From NCBI GenBank assembly GCA_002343775.1, contig DDSH01000022.1:46058-110057 (forward strand): a stretch of DNA of 64,000 nucleotides. The letters run 5' to 3'. This stretch comes from Anaerolineales bacterium UBA2395 (lineage in GTDB: Bacteria > Chloroflexota > Anaerolineae > Anaerolineales > Villigracilaceae). The translations under genes and the position numbers were made by a program. Shown here piece by piece: positions 1-7,356 of the stretch. The first letter of the stretch is position 1. Each line of letters begins with the position of its first letter. A model generated the notes under the pieces. The model made no database searches. It saw nothing but the letters and a program-made list of their open reading frames with translations, and was not told where the DNA came from.

Positions 1-126
1 GAGGTTTCCCATCGAGGGACTGGCAAATCCCTCCGTCAGAGAGTACGAAAAACCGTCCTTGCCGGGGAAGGTTTTGTTTTAAGGCATAAATCATATCCAG
101 ACCTTAATCGATTCTGATAATCCTTC
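1..126. other. left-edge sequence, no identifiable gene
   Basis: One forward frame is open from the window edge to a TAA at 80-82 and another to a TGA near 115. Either could be the tail of a gene entering from the left, but the short translations match no family I recognise. I make no gene call here. Confidence 0.3.
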
Positions 127-155
127 TTGCAATCCTTTTCTCCTTCGGGTATCCT
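127..155 (+). promoter_or_regulatory. sigma-A type promoter of selC
   Basis: TTGCAA (127-132) and TATCCT (150-155) are separated by 17 nt. The predicted start at about 162 falls on the first base of the mature tRNA (163), so the tRNA would need little or no 5' trimming. Seen by eye; not tested. Confidence 0.6.
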
Positions 156-162
156 TGCGGGC

Positions 163-256
163 GGGAGTGGTTAAGTCCCGGTGGGCTTCCTGGTCTTCAA
201 AACCTGTGGCGGGTCGCGTTGCGGGTCGCGGTGGGTTCGACTCCCATCCACTCCCG
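163..256 (+). tRNA. selC: tRNA-Sec (UCA anticodon)
   Basis: Selenocysteine tRNA that reads UGA with SelB. The 8-bp acceptor stem (GGGAGTGG at 163-170 with CCACTCCC at 248-255), the anticodon loop CTTCAAA at 195-201 with TCA at 197-199, the long GC-rich variable arm, the TTCGACT T-loop and the overall length of 94 nt match bacterial tRNA-Sec rather than serine or leucine tRNAs. The discriminator is G256. CCA is not encoded (CCT follows). The anticodon stem appears to contain one T-T mismatch. No selA, selB or selD lies in the window, and I saw no obvious selenoprotein. Confidence 0.93.
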
Positions 257-274
257 CCTAATCGTTCTATAAGG

Positions 275-306
275 AGGGGCGACCATATTCAAAGCGGGTC
301 GCCCCT
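275..306 (+). terminator. hairpin after selC (possible terminator or 5' UTR structure)
   Basis: Perfect 10-bp inverted repeat AGGGGCGACC (275-284) and GGTCGCCCCT (297-306) with a 12-nt loop, between selC and the protease gene. Only a broken T tract follows, so termination would be weak. It may separate tRNA from mRNA or protect the mRNA 5' end. Confidence 0.45.
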
Positions 307-327
307 GCCTTGCATTTTAGGAGAGAC

Positions 328-1506
328 ATGTCCTTCCCTGACAATGAAGTTTTCAACCGGTTGGTTTCGCGCGTCTTTCGCATCGAAGACGTCACCAGCC
401 AGGAACAAAGCAAAGGCTTCTTCCTGCGCTATCGCGGACAATTGCTCGGCGATGATTCGGCGTTGGCGTACGACGAGTTGGCAGAATATCTGGCTTCGTA
501 TAACGCCGTGCCGATCTTTCGCATCGAAGAAGGGCAGCAGGTCATCTACCTTGCACCAAAACCTGCCAACCCTCCAAAAGAAAAAGTTTCCACCAACATC
601 ATCCTTTTCGTACTGACGGTATTCAGCGTGATGCTGGCAGGGGTGCAGGTGGAAGGTCCACTCCCGCAGGATTTCATGGGGCAGTTGCTCGTTTTGATCC
701 GAAATATTTTCACCGGCTGGCCCTTTGCGCTCAGTTTGTTGGGAATTTTGCTGGCACATGAACTGGGTCATTATTTCATGAGTCGATATCACAAAACACC
801 CGCCACCCTCCCATATTTCATCCCATTCCCTCTCAGTCCGTTGGGGACGATGGGCGCGGCAATCTTAATGCGCGGCACACCCAAGAACAAACGCATCCTG
901 TTTGACATCGGCGTGGCAGGTCCGATCGCAGGGTTGATCGTGGCTGTGCCCGTGTTGCTCTACGGGTTGTCCCTCTCGACGTTGAATATCATCGACCCGG
1001 CTCCGAACGTTTTTCTCGAAGGAAATTCACTGCTTTACCTGCTTGCAAAATACATCGTGTTCGGTCAGCTGCTACCTGCACCGGTCGAGCCGCAGGGAGC
1101 TTTATACTGGCTGAAATATTTCTTCACCGGCATTCCCTTCCCCGCCGGCGGGTTGGATGTGTTCATTCATCCCGTGGCATTCGCGGGCTGGGCTGGGATT
1201 CTCGTCACCGCGCTGAACCTCATTCCCGCAGGCACACTCGATGGCGGACATGTCGTCTATGCGTTATTCGGCGAACATGCCAGGAAAGCCTTTCCATTCA
1301 TTGTGGGAATTCTAGCGGTTCTGGGATTCTTCTGGAACGGCTGGTGGCTGTGGGCGGCGCTGCTCTTTTGGCTGGGACGCGTCAACGCACAACCCATGGA
1401 CCTGATCACCACGCTCGACCCGGCTCGAAAGATGGCCGCGTATGCGATGATCGTGGTGTTTGTTCTCGTCTTCACGCCCGTTCCTTTCGTCGTCATGCTA
1501 CCCTGA
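328..1506 (+). CDS. site-2 protease family (M50) membrane metalloprotease
   Basis: Predicted intramembrane zinc protease of 392 aa. The zinc-binding HELGH lies at residues 144-148 in a hydrophobic helix, and a second motif NLIPAGTLDGGH near residue 305 supplies the LDG aspartate, as in the S2P/EGY1-like family. A soluble N-terminal region of about 85 residues precedes six or more hydrophobic segments, a layout reminiscent of plant EGY-type proteases. ATG 328 is chosen because an AGGAGAG ribosome site lies 4 nt upstream; a TTG start at 310 would place that site inside the gene. Substrate unknown. The lipoprotein gene starts 5 nt downstream, so the two are probably co-transcribed. Confidence 0.85.
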   Translation: MSFPDNEVFNRLVSRVFRIEDVTSQEQSKGFFLRYRGQLLGDDSALAYDELAEYLASYNAVPIFRIEEGQQVIYLAPKPANPPKEKVSTNIILFVLTVFSVMLAGVQVEGPLPQDFMGQLLVLIRNIFTGWPFALSLLGILLAHELGHYFMSRYHKTPATLPYFIPFPLSPLGTMGAAILMRGTPKNKRILFDIGVAGPIAGLIVAVPVLLYGLSLSTLNIIDPAPNVFLEGNSLLYLLAKYIVFGQLLPAPVEPQGALYWLKYFFTGIPFPAGGLDVFIHPVAFAGWAGILVTALNLIPAGTLDGGHVVYALFGEHARKAFPFIVGILAVLGFFWNGWWLWAALLFWLGRVNAQPMDLITTLDPARKMAAYAMIVVFVLVFTPVPFVVMLP

Positions 1507-1511
1507 AACCT

Positions 1512-2885
1512 ATGAAAAAAATCACCTCCCTTTTATTTATCGCTTCGATCCTCCTCGCCGCCTGCGGCGCGGACACGACTACCACCGTCACTGCGGAAGC
1601 GTCTGTGACACAGAGCGTGGCAACCAACTCCACGCCAGAAACCACCCCCATGGCAGAGAGCAGGCTCGAGGTCAATGAAGAAGCGCTGAACGGACTCGAG
1701 ATCACCGTTTGGATGCCGTGGTACGGAATCGAGTCCAGTTTGTTCGAGACCTTCGTCGAAGAGTTCAATGCATCGAACGCGTGGGGGATCATCGTCAGCG
1801 CCAGAAGCCAGACCAACTTTGCGAATTTATACGAGATGACCACTTCATCGTTTGCGACGATGGACAAGCCGGACATGGTGATTGCGCTGCCCGAACATGC
1901 ACAAGGCTGGTACGATGAAGGCATGGTGACCGACCTGACCGATTATGCCGAAGACCCGGTGTATGGGTTGGATTCGGATGACATTCCGTTCGCTTTCTGG
2001 AATCAGGACCTTTCCGCAAACGCGCGTGTGGGCATCCCGGCGCAACGCACGGCGATGGTGCTGTTGTGGAATCAAACCTGGGCGGATGAGCTGGGCTTTG
2101 TTTCTGCTCCGGTTTCAGCCGACGATTTCAAACAGCAAGCCTGCCGCGCACACGACTCGATGCGCACGGACGCGATCACCGAAAATGATACGCTCGGCGG
2201 CTGGTTGGTGAACACCGAACCGATGACTGCCTATGCGTGGATGCTGGCATTTGGCGGAGGCGTGCTGGAAGAGGGCAACTATCGCTTCCTCGCGCCGAAG
2301 AACATCGACTCCTTTAAATTTTTGCGCGAATTGTCCGAAACCAATTGCGCGTGGCAGGGAGCCAGCGACCCGATCACCTCGTTCGCAAATCGCGAAGCGC
2401 TGTTCATCACGGTTGGTCTGGGCGACCTGCCGAGTGTTTCGCGCATTTTTGCAAGCGCAGGCAACCGCGATAAGTGGTCTGTGCTGCCTTTCCCGAACAA
2501 CGGTAATGGCATCATCGCGGTCTACGGTTCATCGTATGTCGTCTTGAATTCCAGCGAAGAAGAGCAGCTCGCATCGTGGCTCTTCATCAAATGGCTGTTG
2601 GAAAAAGAACAGGATGCCCGCTGGGTGGAAGCGACCCATCTCTTCCCGCTTCGCTCCTCGACGTTGGAGTTGCTCGGCAACTACGAGCGGACCTACCCTC
2701 AGTGGAAACAAGCCGTGGACTTGATTCCGCAGGGCGAGATGCAACCTCCGCTGGGTTCGTGGCGTACAGTTAAAGTAATGTTGGGCGATGGCTTTGCGCA
2801 CATGTATCGTGTCAACGTGCCAAGTGGACAGGTGGCAGCCATTCTCGCCCAGATGGAATCCACGGCGCGTGACCTAAGCAAATAA
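1512..2885 (+). CDS. ABC transporter extracellular solute-binding lipoprotein
   Basis: 457-aa protein with a lipoprotein signal (LLAAC lipobox near residue 20), a Thr/Glu-rich linker, then a family 1 solute-binding fold. The segment ITVWMPWYG, followed by FVEEFNAS and later GGGVLEEGNYRF, resembles sugar-binding (MalE/UgpB-like) proteins. It would sit on the outer face of the membrane and deliver a substrate, perhaps a carbohydrate, to an ABC permease. No permease or ATPase gene is adjacent, so the partner must be elsewhere or the protein has another role. The ATG at 1512 was chosen because it begins the signal peptide; longer upstream frames overlap the protease. Confidence 0.82.
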   Translation: MKKITSLLFIASILLAACGADTTTTVTAEASVTQSVATNSTPETTPMAESRLEVNEEALNGLEITVWMPWYGIESSLFETFVEEFNASNAWGIIVSARSQTNFANLYEMTTSSFATMDKPDMVIALPEHAQGWYDEGMVTDLTDYAEDPVYGLDSDDIPFAFWNQDLSANARVGIPAQRTAMVLLWNQTWADELGFVSAPVSADDFKQQACRAHDSMRTDAITENDTLGGWLVNTEPMTAYAWMLAFGGGVLEEGNYRFLAPKNIDSFKFLRELSETNCAWQGASDPITSFANREALFITVGLGDLPSVSRIFASAGNRDKWSVLPFPNNGNGIIAVYGSSYVVLNSSEEEQLASWLFIKWLLEKEQDARWVEATHLFPLRSSTLELLGNYERTYPQWKQAVDLIPQGEMQPPLGSWRTVKVMLGDGFAHMYRVNVPSGQVAAILAQMESTARDLSK

Positions 2886-2920
2886 GCCGACTTTACCGTT
2901 TATCGGCAAGGAGAGAGAGC

Positions 2921-3694
2921 ATGCCTACATCTGAATACAAGGCAAGGCAAGTGCGGGCGAAAACCCACGAAGTGTACGAATACGACCATGACGAAGACAA
3001 GCCCGGCAAGCCGTTGCACATTCTCATCCCTGGTGGGTTGATCGCGCTGGCAACGCTGGCGCTGATCGTCTTTATCGGATATCTGACCTTCATCGAAGAA
3101 AGTTTTTCTCAAGATCTTGGCATTCTGCTGATGCTCATCCTCGCGCCGTTTTACGTAGGCGGTGTCTTCCTCTTCAGTTACGGCTACGAACTCTATAACA
3201 TCCCGCGCGCCCTCCGGCTGACGGCGATCATTGTCTTCGTTACATTGGCCGCGGTAGTGATCGTGGCGGTGCTGTTCCTCGTGCTTGGAAACATGAAAGG
3301 CGGATCGAAGTCCTCGTCCAGGTCGTCTTCGTCTACGCGGGCGCGAAGTTCAGGCGGATCATCATCGTCTGAATCGAAGAACGCCTTCGGCGGCGCAGCC
3401 ATCGGCGGGATAGCCAGGAAGGTCTCTTCGGGTTCTTCCTCCTCTGGGGGCGGATCCTCTCATTCTGGTGGAGATGTCCTCGTCTTTGGTGGGGGCGGCA
3501 GGACTCGCACCGTCACCCGCGAAGTGACCAGGGAAGTTATTAAAGAAGTACCAAAGGAACCGATGCCCATCACTTGTCCGTTCTGTACGCGGTCCTATGT
3601 TCCCATCGAACACAAATATGTTTGTCCCAGTTGCGGGGCGGCGACACCGAAGGACTTGATCGAAGAGTCGCAGATTCCAGATAACGAAAAGTAA
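2921..3694 (+). CDS. membrane protein with Ser/Gly-rich region and zinc ribbon
   Basis: 257 aa, function unknown. Residues 1-28 are charged and cytoplasmic-like. Three hydrophobic segments lie at about 33-55, 65-88 and 97-124. Residues 128-195 are a low-complexity Ser/Gly stretch. The C-terminus carries CPFC and CPSC pairs about 20 residues apart, a zinc-ribbon signature, just before an acidic tail. An AAGGAGAG site precedes the ATG. The Ser/Gly region looks like a flexible linker holding the zinc ribbon away from the membrane. It lies between the lipoprotein and YibE/F genes with no evident functional link. Confidence 0.7.
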   Translation: MPTSEYKARQVRAKTHEVYEYDHDEDKPGKPLHILIPGGLIALATLALIVFIGYLTFIEESFSQDLGILLMLILAPFYVGGVFLFSYGYELYNIPRALRLTAIIVFVTLAAVVIVAVLFLVLGNMKGGSKSSSRSSSSTRARSSGGSSSSESKNAFGGAAIGGIARKVSSGSSSSGGGSSHSGGDVLVFGGGGRTRTVTREVTREVIKEVPKEPMPITCPFCTRSYVPIEHKYVCPSCGAATPKDLIEESQIPDNEK

Positions 3695-3711
3695 ACAATC
3701 CACCATCCGTT

Positions 3712-3717
3712 TATAAT
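3712..3717 (+). promoter_or_regulatory. -10 box of a predicted leaderless transcript
   Basis: Perfect TATAAT ending 7 nt before the ATG at 3725. No Shine-Dalgarno is present. Transcription should begin on or next to the start codon. Confidence 0.6.
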
Positions 3718-3724
3718 CAGAGCC

Positions 3725-4909
3725 ATGAAAAAAACGTCATGGCTCTTTCCTTTTCTGCTGTTAATTGGGGTAACGGCTTATACATTGCTCAACCAAGTTG
3801 AACTCCCCGGTGAGGGCTTTTCAACCTTCGGTGCAGATACTGTACGGGCAGAGGTGACACAGATCATCGAAGAAGGCGAAGTGGATTTCGGTGGGAGCCT
3901 GCAAACCTACCAGATCGCGCGCATAAATATTCTCGAGGGGCAATACACGGGCATTCCGATGGAGATCGATTATGGCAGGCGGCAGGTGCGTTCGGATGAT
4001 TACCTGCTCAAGCCCGGCGACAAGATCATCGTGACCATCTCGAAGACGCCCGACAACGTGGTCAATGCCTATTTCGTGGATTACGTTCGCACGACACCAA
4101 TTCTTTGGCTGGCGCTGATCTTCGCCATTTCCATTGTACTCATCAGCCAGTGGAAGGGTGTCCGCGCGATGCTCAGCATGGCGTTCAGTCTCTACATTAT
4201 CATCGGCTACATCATTCCACACATCCTCGCGGGCGATGACCCGCTAACGGTCAGCATCATTGGCTCGATCATTTTGCTCTCGGTCACGCTTTACCTCACC
4301 TACGGCTGGACGTTGAAAACACACGCGGCGGTCATCAGCATGATCTTCGTGCTGCTCATCACTGGCGCGCTGGCGGGTCTGTTTGTGGTCTTCGCCAAAC
4401 TCAACGGTTCCGGCGATGAAAACGTGATGTTTTTAATGCAACTCAGCGAAACGCCCATCAGCCTGCGCGGGCTTTTCCTCGGCGGCTTGATTATCGGTGC
4501 GCTCGGTGTATTGGATGACTTGGTGACGACTCAAGCCTCGGCTGTGTTTGAACTCCACCATGCGAATCCAAGCCTCGGGTTTGGTGGTCTCTATGGGGCT
4601 GCCATGCGCATCGGTCAGGACCATGTAGCGGCGACGGTGAACACGTTGGTTTTAGCCTACGCTGGAGCCTCGCTGCCCATGCTGTTGATGTTCTCCCTCG
4701 GGCGCGGCGACTACGGCTATATCGTCAATTTCTCGTTCATCGCCGAAGAGATCGTGCGGACGTTGGTTGGGTCGCTTGGGCTGATCGCGGCGGTACCCAT
4801 CACCACGGCGATTGCCATCTTCTTCGCTCAAAGGGCAGAGAGGCTTGGGAAGTGGGAACAGGTTCTCGGTCCCGTGGGAAGCGGAGACGGGCACGGGCAT
4901 AGCCACTAG
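3725..4909 (+). CDS. YibE/F family membrane protein
   Basis: 394 aa. An N-terminal membrane segment (residues 5-20) is followed by an extracytoplasmic beta-type domain of about 95 residues, then about seven hydrophobic segments. The conserved GGLIIGALGVLDDLVTTQAS stretch near residue 260 is typical of the YibE/F family. The C-terminus ends in a short histidine-containing tail (HGHSH). The biochemical role of the family is not established; transport has been suggested. It appears to be transcribed alone from its own -10 box. Confidence 0.82.
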   Translation: MKKTSWLFPFLLLIGVTAYTLLNQVELPGEGFSTFGADTVRAEVTQIIEEGEVDFGGSLQTYQIARINILEGQYTGIPMEIDYGRRQVRSDDYLLKPGDKIIVTISKTPDNVVNAYFVDYVRTTPILWLALIFAISIVLISQWKGVRAMLSMAFSLYIIIGYIIPHILAGDDPLTVSIIGSIILLSVTLYLTYGWTLKTHAAVISMIFVLLITGALAGLFVVFAKLNGSGDENVMFLMQLSETPISLRGLFLGGLIIGALGVLDDLVTTQASAVFELHHANPSLGFGGLYGAAMRIGQDHVAATVNTLVLAYAGASLPMLLMFSLGRGDYGYIVNFSFIAEEIVRTLVGSLGLIAAVPITTAIAIFFAQRAERLGKWEQVLGPVGSGDGHGHSH

Positions 4910-5042
4910 TAGAGGGAACGCTGGTCAATTGGATAGTACATCATCAGGCAATTCGGAGTATTCTTTTCTTAGGATGAAAGAGAATTTCTCCAAAAGTTTG
5001 GTGTCCAGCATTCCGCACCAAGAATTTGTTTAGTCAAATTTT

Positions 5043-5069
5043 TGAAACTTTTCCTCAAGTGAATGCGTA
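5043..5069 (+). promoter_or_regulatory. ECF sigma-type promoter (TGAAAC-N17-CGTA)
   Basis: TGAAAC at 5043-5048 and CGTA at 5066-5069, 17 nt apart, match the SigW-like ECF promoter pattern (TGAAAC, about 16 nt, CGTA). It lies 30 nt upstream of an ECF sigma gene, which suggests autoregulation. The rest of the 190-nt gap (4910-5099) shows nothing else recognisable. Confidence 0.6.
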
Positions 5070-5099
5070 AGAGAAGGTAGAAAGCCTTCGAGGAGAAAC

Positions 5100-5711
5100 G
5101 TGAACGAAGAACAGACCTGGGTTTCCCAGGCGCAACAAGGTGACGACGAGGCATTTACGAGGCTCGTGGAAACCTATCAGACCCCCGTTTTCAACCTGTG
5201 TTACCGCATGTTGGGTGAACCCGAACTGGCGGAAGATGCCGCGCAGGAAACCTTCTTACGCGCATATCAGCACCTTCACCGCTACGACCGGAAACGTCCG
5301 TTTGCGACCTGGTTGCTTTCGATTGCGGCGCATTACTGCATTGACCGTCTTCGCCGCCGCAAGTTCTCCATGTTCTCGATGGACGCAGAGGACGAAGAAG
5401 GCAATTCCATCGAATTGCCCGACCTCGATGCGCCCAACCCTGAGTCGGAAACGGTCAAAGGGCAGATGCAGGAACGCATCCATGCCATGCTCAAAGACCT
5501 GGATAATACCGACCGCGCGGCGATCATCATGAGATATTGGTACGACTATTCAGAAAAGGAAATTGCTGAGTCCTTGAATCTGACGGTCAGTGCGGTGAAG
5601 AGCCGCCTGCACCGCGCCCGCAAGGAACTGGCAGGCATGTGGCAGGAAGAAGAGGAAGACGACTTGCTTGCCGAAATGGAAAGGAGACATCATGAATCAC
5701 CAGCCTTTTGA
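5100..5711 (+). CDS. ECF RNA polymerase sigma factor
   Basis: 203-aa sigma-70 family ECF factor. Region 2 covers residues 15-95 (LAEDAAQETFLRAYQ is the core-binding and -10 recognition helix region). Region 4 covers residues 125-180 (DRAAIIMRYW, then the helix-turn-helix KEIAESLNLTVSAVKSRLHRAR). Translation starts at GTG 5100, with AGGAG at 5091-5095. The acidic C-terminal tail overlaps the anti-sigma start by 20 nt, so the two are translationally coupled. An ECF-type promoter lies directly upstream. Confidence 0.92.
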   Translation: MNEEQTWVSQAQQGDDEAFTRLVETYQTPVFNLCYRMLGEPELAEDAAQETFLRAYQHLHRYDRKRPFATWLLSIAAHYCIDRLRRRKFSMFSMDAEDEEGNSIELPDLDAPNPESETVKGQMQERIHAMLKDLDNTDRAAIIMRYWYDYSEKEIAESLNLTVSAVKSRLHRARKELAGMWQEEEEDDLLAEMERRHHESPAF

Positions 5712-6222
5712 ATCGTGGCTGCTGGACGATAAACATCTCACCCCTGTGGAGAAGCGCGACCTCGAAGCGCACCTGCGGACTTGTAAGAATTGCTCCGCAC
5801 TGGCAGTGACGGGGCTGGCATTACGCTCGGCACGTGCAGCTGCGCCTGCGCCGGGGTTTGCCATGCGCTTCCAACAGCGGCTCGCCGCCCAAAAGGTGGC
5901 GGAACGCCGCCGCAGGTTGTGGGGGCTGATCGTCCTGACCGTGAGCACGGTAAGCCTGCTGGGGTTGTTCCTTGCTCCTTATGCTCTTGCCTTTGTCTCC
6001 GCGCCGGTGGAATGGCTCACGGCGGCTCTGGGCTATTTTCTATTCCTGTTCACATCCATCCAGGCATTCGGTGAAGTGTTGAGCGTGTTTGTACGCATGC
6101 TACCGAGTTTCCTCCCTCCGTACGTTTGGATGGTTATCCTCTCCGGTCTGGCTGGGGTGGGCTTGTTATGGATCGTATCCATCTGGCGCTTCGCGCGCAG
6201 ACCTCAAGGAGTCACTGCATGA
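5692..6222 (+). CDS. zinc-finger anti-sigma factor, membrane-bound
   Basis: 176 aa. The N-terminal 45 residues carry a zf-HC2 type motif (HLRTCKNC, H-x3-C-x2-C), the zinc anti-sigma domain that sequesters ECF sigma factors. Two hydrophobic segments follow (about residues 78-100 and 147-168), so a signal could be passed across the membrane. The ATG at 5692 has AAGGAG just upstream and lies inside the sigma gene; its TGA overlaps the next ATG. The cognate partner is almost certainly the sigma factor encoded just before. Confidence 0.85.
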   Translation: MNHQPFESWLLDDKHLTPVEKRDLEAHLRTCKNCSALAVTGLALRSARAAAPAPGFAMRFQQRLAAQKVAERRRRLWGLIVLTVSTVSLLGLFLAPYALAFVSAPVEWLTAALGYFLFLFTSIQAFGEVLSVFVRMLPSFLPPYVWMVILSGLAGVGLLWIVSIWRFARRPQGVTA

Positions 6223-7283
6223 AACGAAAAACGAATCTAATCCGCATCCTTCTGCTGCTGGCATTGCTTATTCTGCCAACCGGCAGTGTGTATGCGCAAA
6301 GTCCGAACGGGGATGTGATCCTGTTCGGGCAAAACTATACGCTCGAAAGCGGTGACACGTTGAACGGCAGCCTGGCGGTCATCGGCGGGAACGTGATGAT
6401 CGAGGAAGGCGCGACCGTGAACGGGGATGTTGCGGTCATCGGCGGGAATATTTCCATTAACGGTGATATCGATGGCGACATTGCCTTGATCGGCGGGAAT
6501 ATGTCGGTCACCTCGTCCATCGACGGTGATATCGTCATCGTCGGCGGGCAGGCGAACCTTGCCAGCACCGCCCTGGTAGACGGAAACATCGCCACCATTG
6601 GCGGCAACGTGCAAAAGGAACCTGGCGCACAAGTCACGGGTGAAATTACGAACAACGCCCCGCCCACCATCGACGTCCCCGAAGTGCCAGACATCCCCTC
6701 TCCCAACACCCCGAATGTCCCTGACCCGGATGTTAATGTCAGTTTCAGCAACCCGTTCTGGGAGTTCATGGGAGCCATCGGGCAAGCCATTATCATTGCA
6801 GGGATCGGCATGTTACTGACCCTCTTCCTCCAGCCGCAATTGGAGCGCACAGGTGACGCTATTTCGCGTCAACCCTTCGCCGCAGGCGGTTTCGGCTTAC
6901 TGACAGTGATCGTTGTGCCGGTGGCGGCAGTATTGATGGCGATCACGATCCTCCTCATCCCGGTCTCGTTGCTGGTAGTATTCCTCGTCATGCCGGCAGT
7001 ATGGGTCTTCGGCATGGTCGCACTCGGACAGGAAGTCGGCGACCGCTTCACCCGCGCCATCAACCAGAGTTGGGCGCCCGTCCTCTCCACCGGTTTTGGC
7101 ACATTCCTACTAATGCTGATCGTCGGTTTCGTAGAACTGATCCCCTGTGTGGGCTGGCTACCCTCCTTCCTCGTGACGCTGGTTGGCATCGGCGGTGTGG
7201 TCATGACCTGGTTCGGCACACGCAACCCACCCGGCTACCTGCCCACACCCATCACAGCAGAAGAGATCCCGCCCGCATCGTAG
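6219..7283 (+). CDS. secreted beta-helix (polymer-forming-like) membrane protein
   Basis: 354 aa. A signal peptide ends at about residue 27 (VYAQ). Residues 40-145 are a tandem repeat of roughly 17-18 residues built on VIGGNV / VNGDVAVIGGN, expected to form a right-handed beta-helix like bactofilin or polymer-forming domains. A proline-rich linker (about 150-180) leads to three or four hydrophobic segments at the C-terminus. The start overlaps the anti-sigma stop (ATGA). The gene is third in the sigma/anti-sigma operon, suggesting an envelope-stress output or sensor. Assignment to a named family is uncertain. Confidence 0.75.
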   Translation: MKRKTNLIRILLLLALLILPTGSVYAQSPNGDVILFGQNYTLESGDTLNGSLAVIGGNVMIEEGATVNGDVAVIGGNISINGDIDGDIALIGGNMSVTSSIDGDIVIVGGQANLASTALVDGNIATIGGNVQKEPGAQVTGEITNNAPPTIDVPEVPDIPSPNTPNVPDPDVNVSFSNPFWEFMGAIGQAIIIAGIGMLLTLFLQPQLERTGDAISRQPFAAGGFGLLTVIVVPVAAVLMAITILLIPVSLLVVFLVMPAVWVFGMVALGQEVGDRFTRAINQSWAPVLSTGFGTFLLMLIVGFVELIPCVGWLPSFLVTLVGIGGVVMTWFGTRNPPGYLPTPITAEEIPPAS

Positions 7284-7300
7284 CCACCAAATGACCGTGA

Positions 7301-7306
7301 TATAAT
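7301..7306 (+). promoter_or_regulatory. -10 box upstream of the C45 hydrolase gene
   Basis: Perfect TATAAT. Transcription from it would start near 7312, exactly at the left arm of the following hairpin, giving an mRNA that begins with a 10-bp stem. Confidence 0.45.
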
Positions 7307-7310
7307 CCGC

Positions 7311-7345
7311 CCGCCCCGGGGAGAAACCCGGGGCGGTTTTCTTTT
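7311..7345 (+). terminator. intrinsic terminator or 5' leader hairpin
   Basis: Perfect 10-bp stem CCGCCCCGGG / CCCGGGGCGG with a 6-nt loop, followed by TTTTCTTTT. It fits a terminator for the sigma operon. It also lies downstream of a TATAAT and directly before the GGAGG of the next gene, so it might act as an attenuator or 5' cap-like hairpin. Confidence 0.7.
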
Positions 7346-7356
7346 GGAGGTACGTT

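Noticed and set aside
1..162. selA or selB end upstream of selC
   Set aside because: The short open translations do not resemble the C-termini of SelA or SelB.
310..327. TTG start for the first M50 protease
   Set aside because: The AGGAGAG ribosome site would lie inside the gene; ATG 328 has ideal spacing.
289..792. Long antisense reading frames opposite the first protease and many other genes
   Set aside because: They are mirror frames caused by codon bias, lack ribosome sites and match no protein family.
6360..6600. CRISPR-like or satellite repeat
   Set aside because: The periodicity follows codons of the VIGGN beta-helix repeat, with no constant spacer or repeat sequence.
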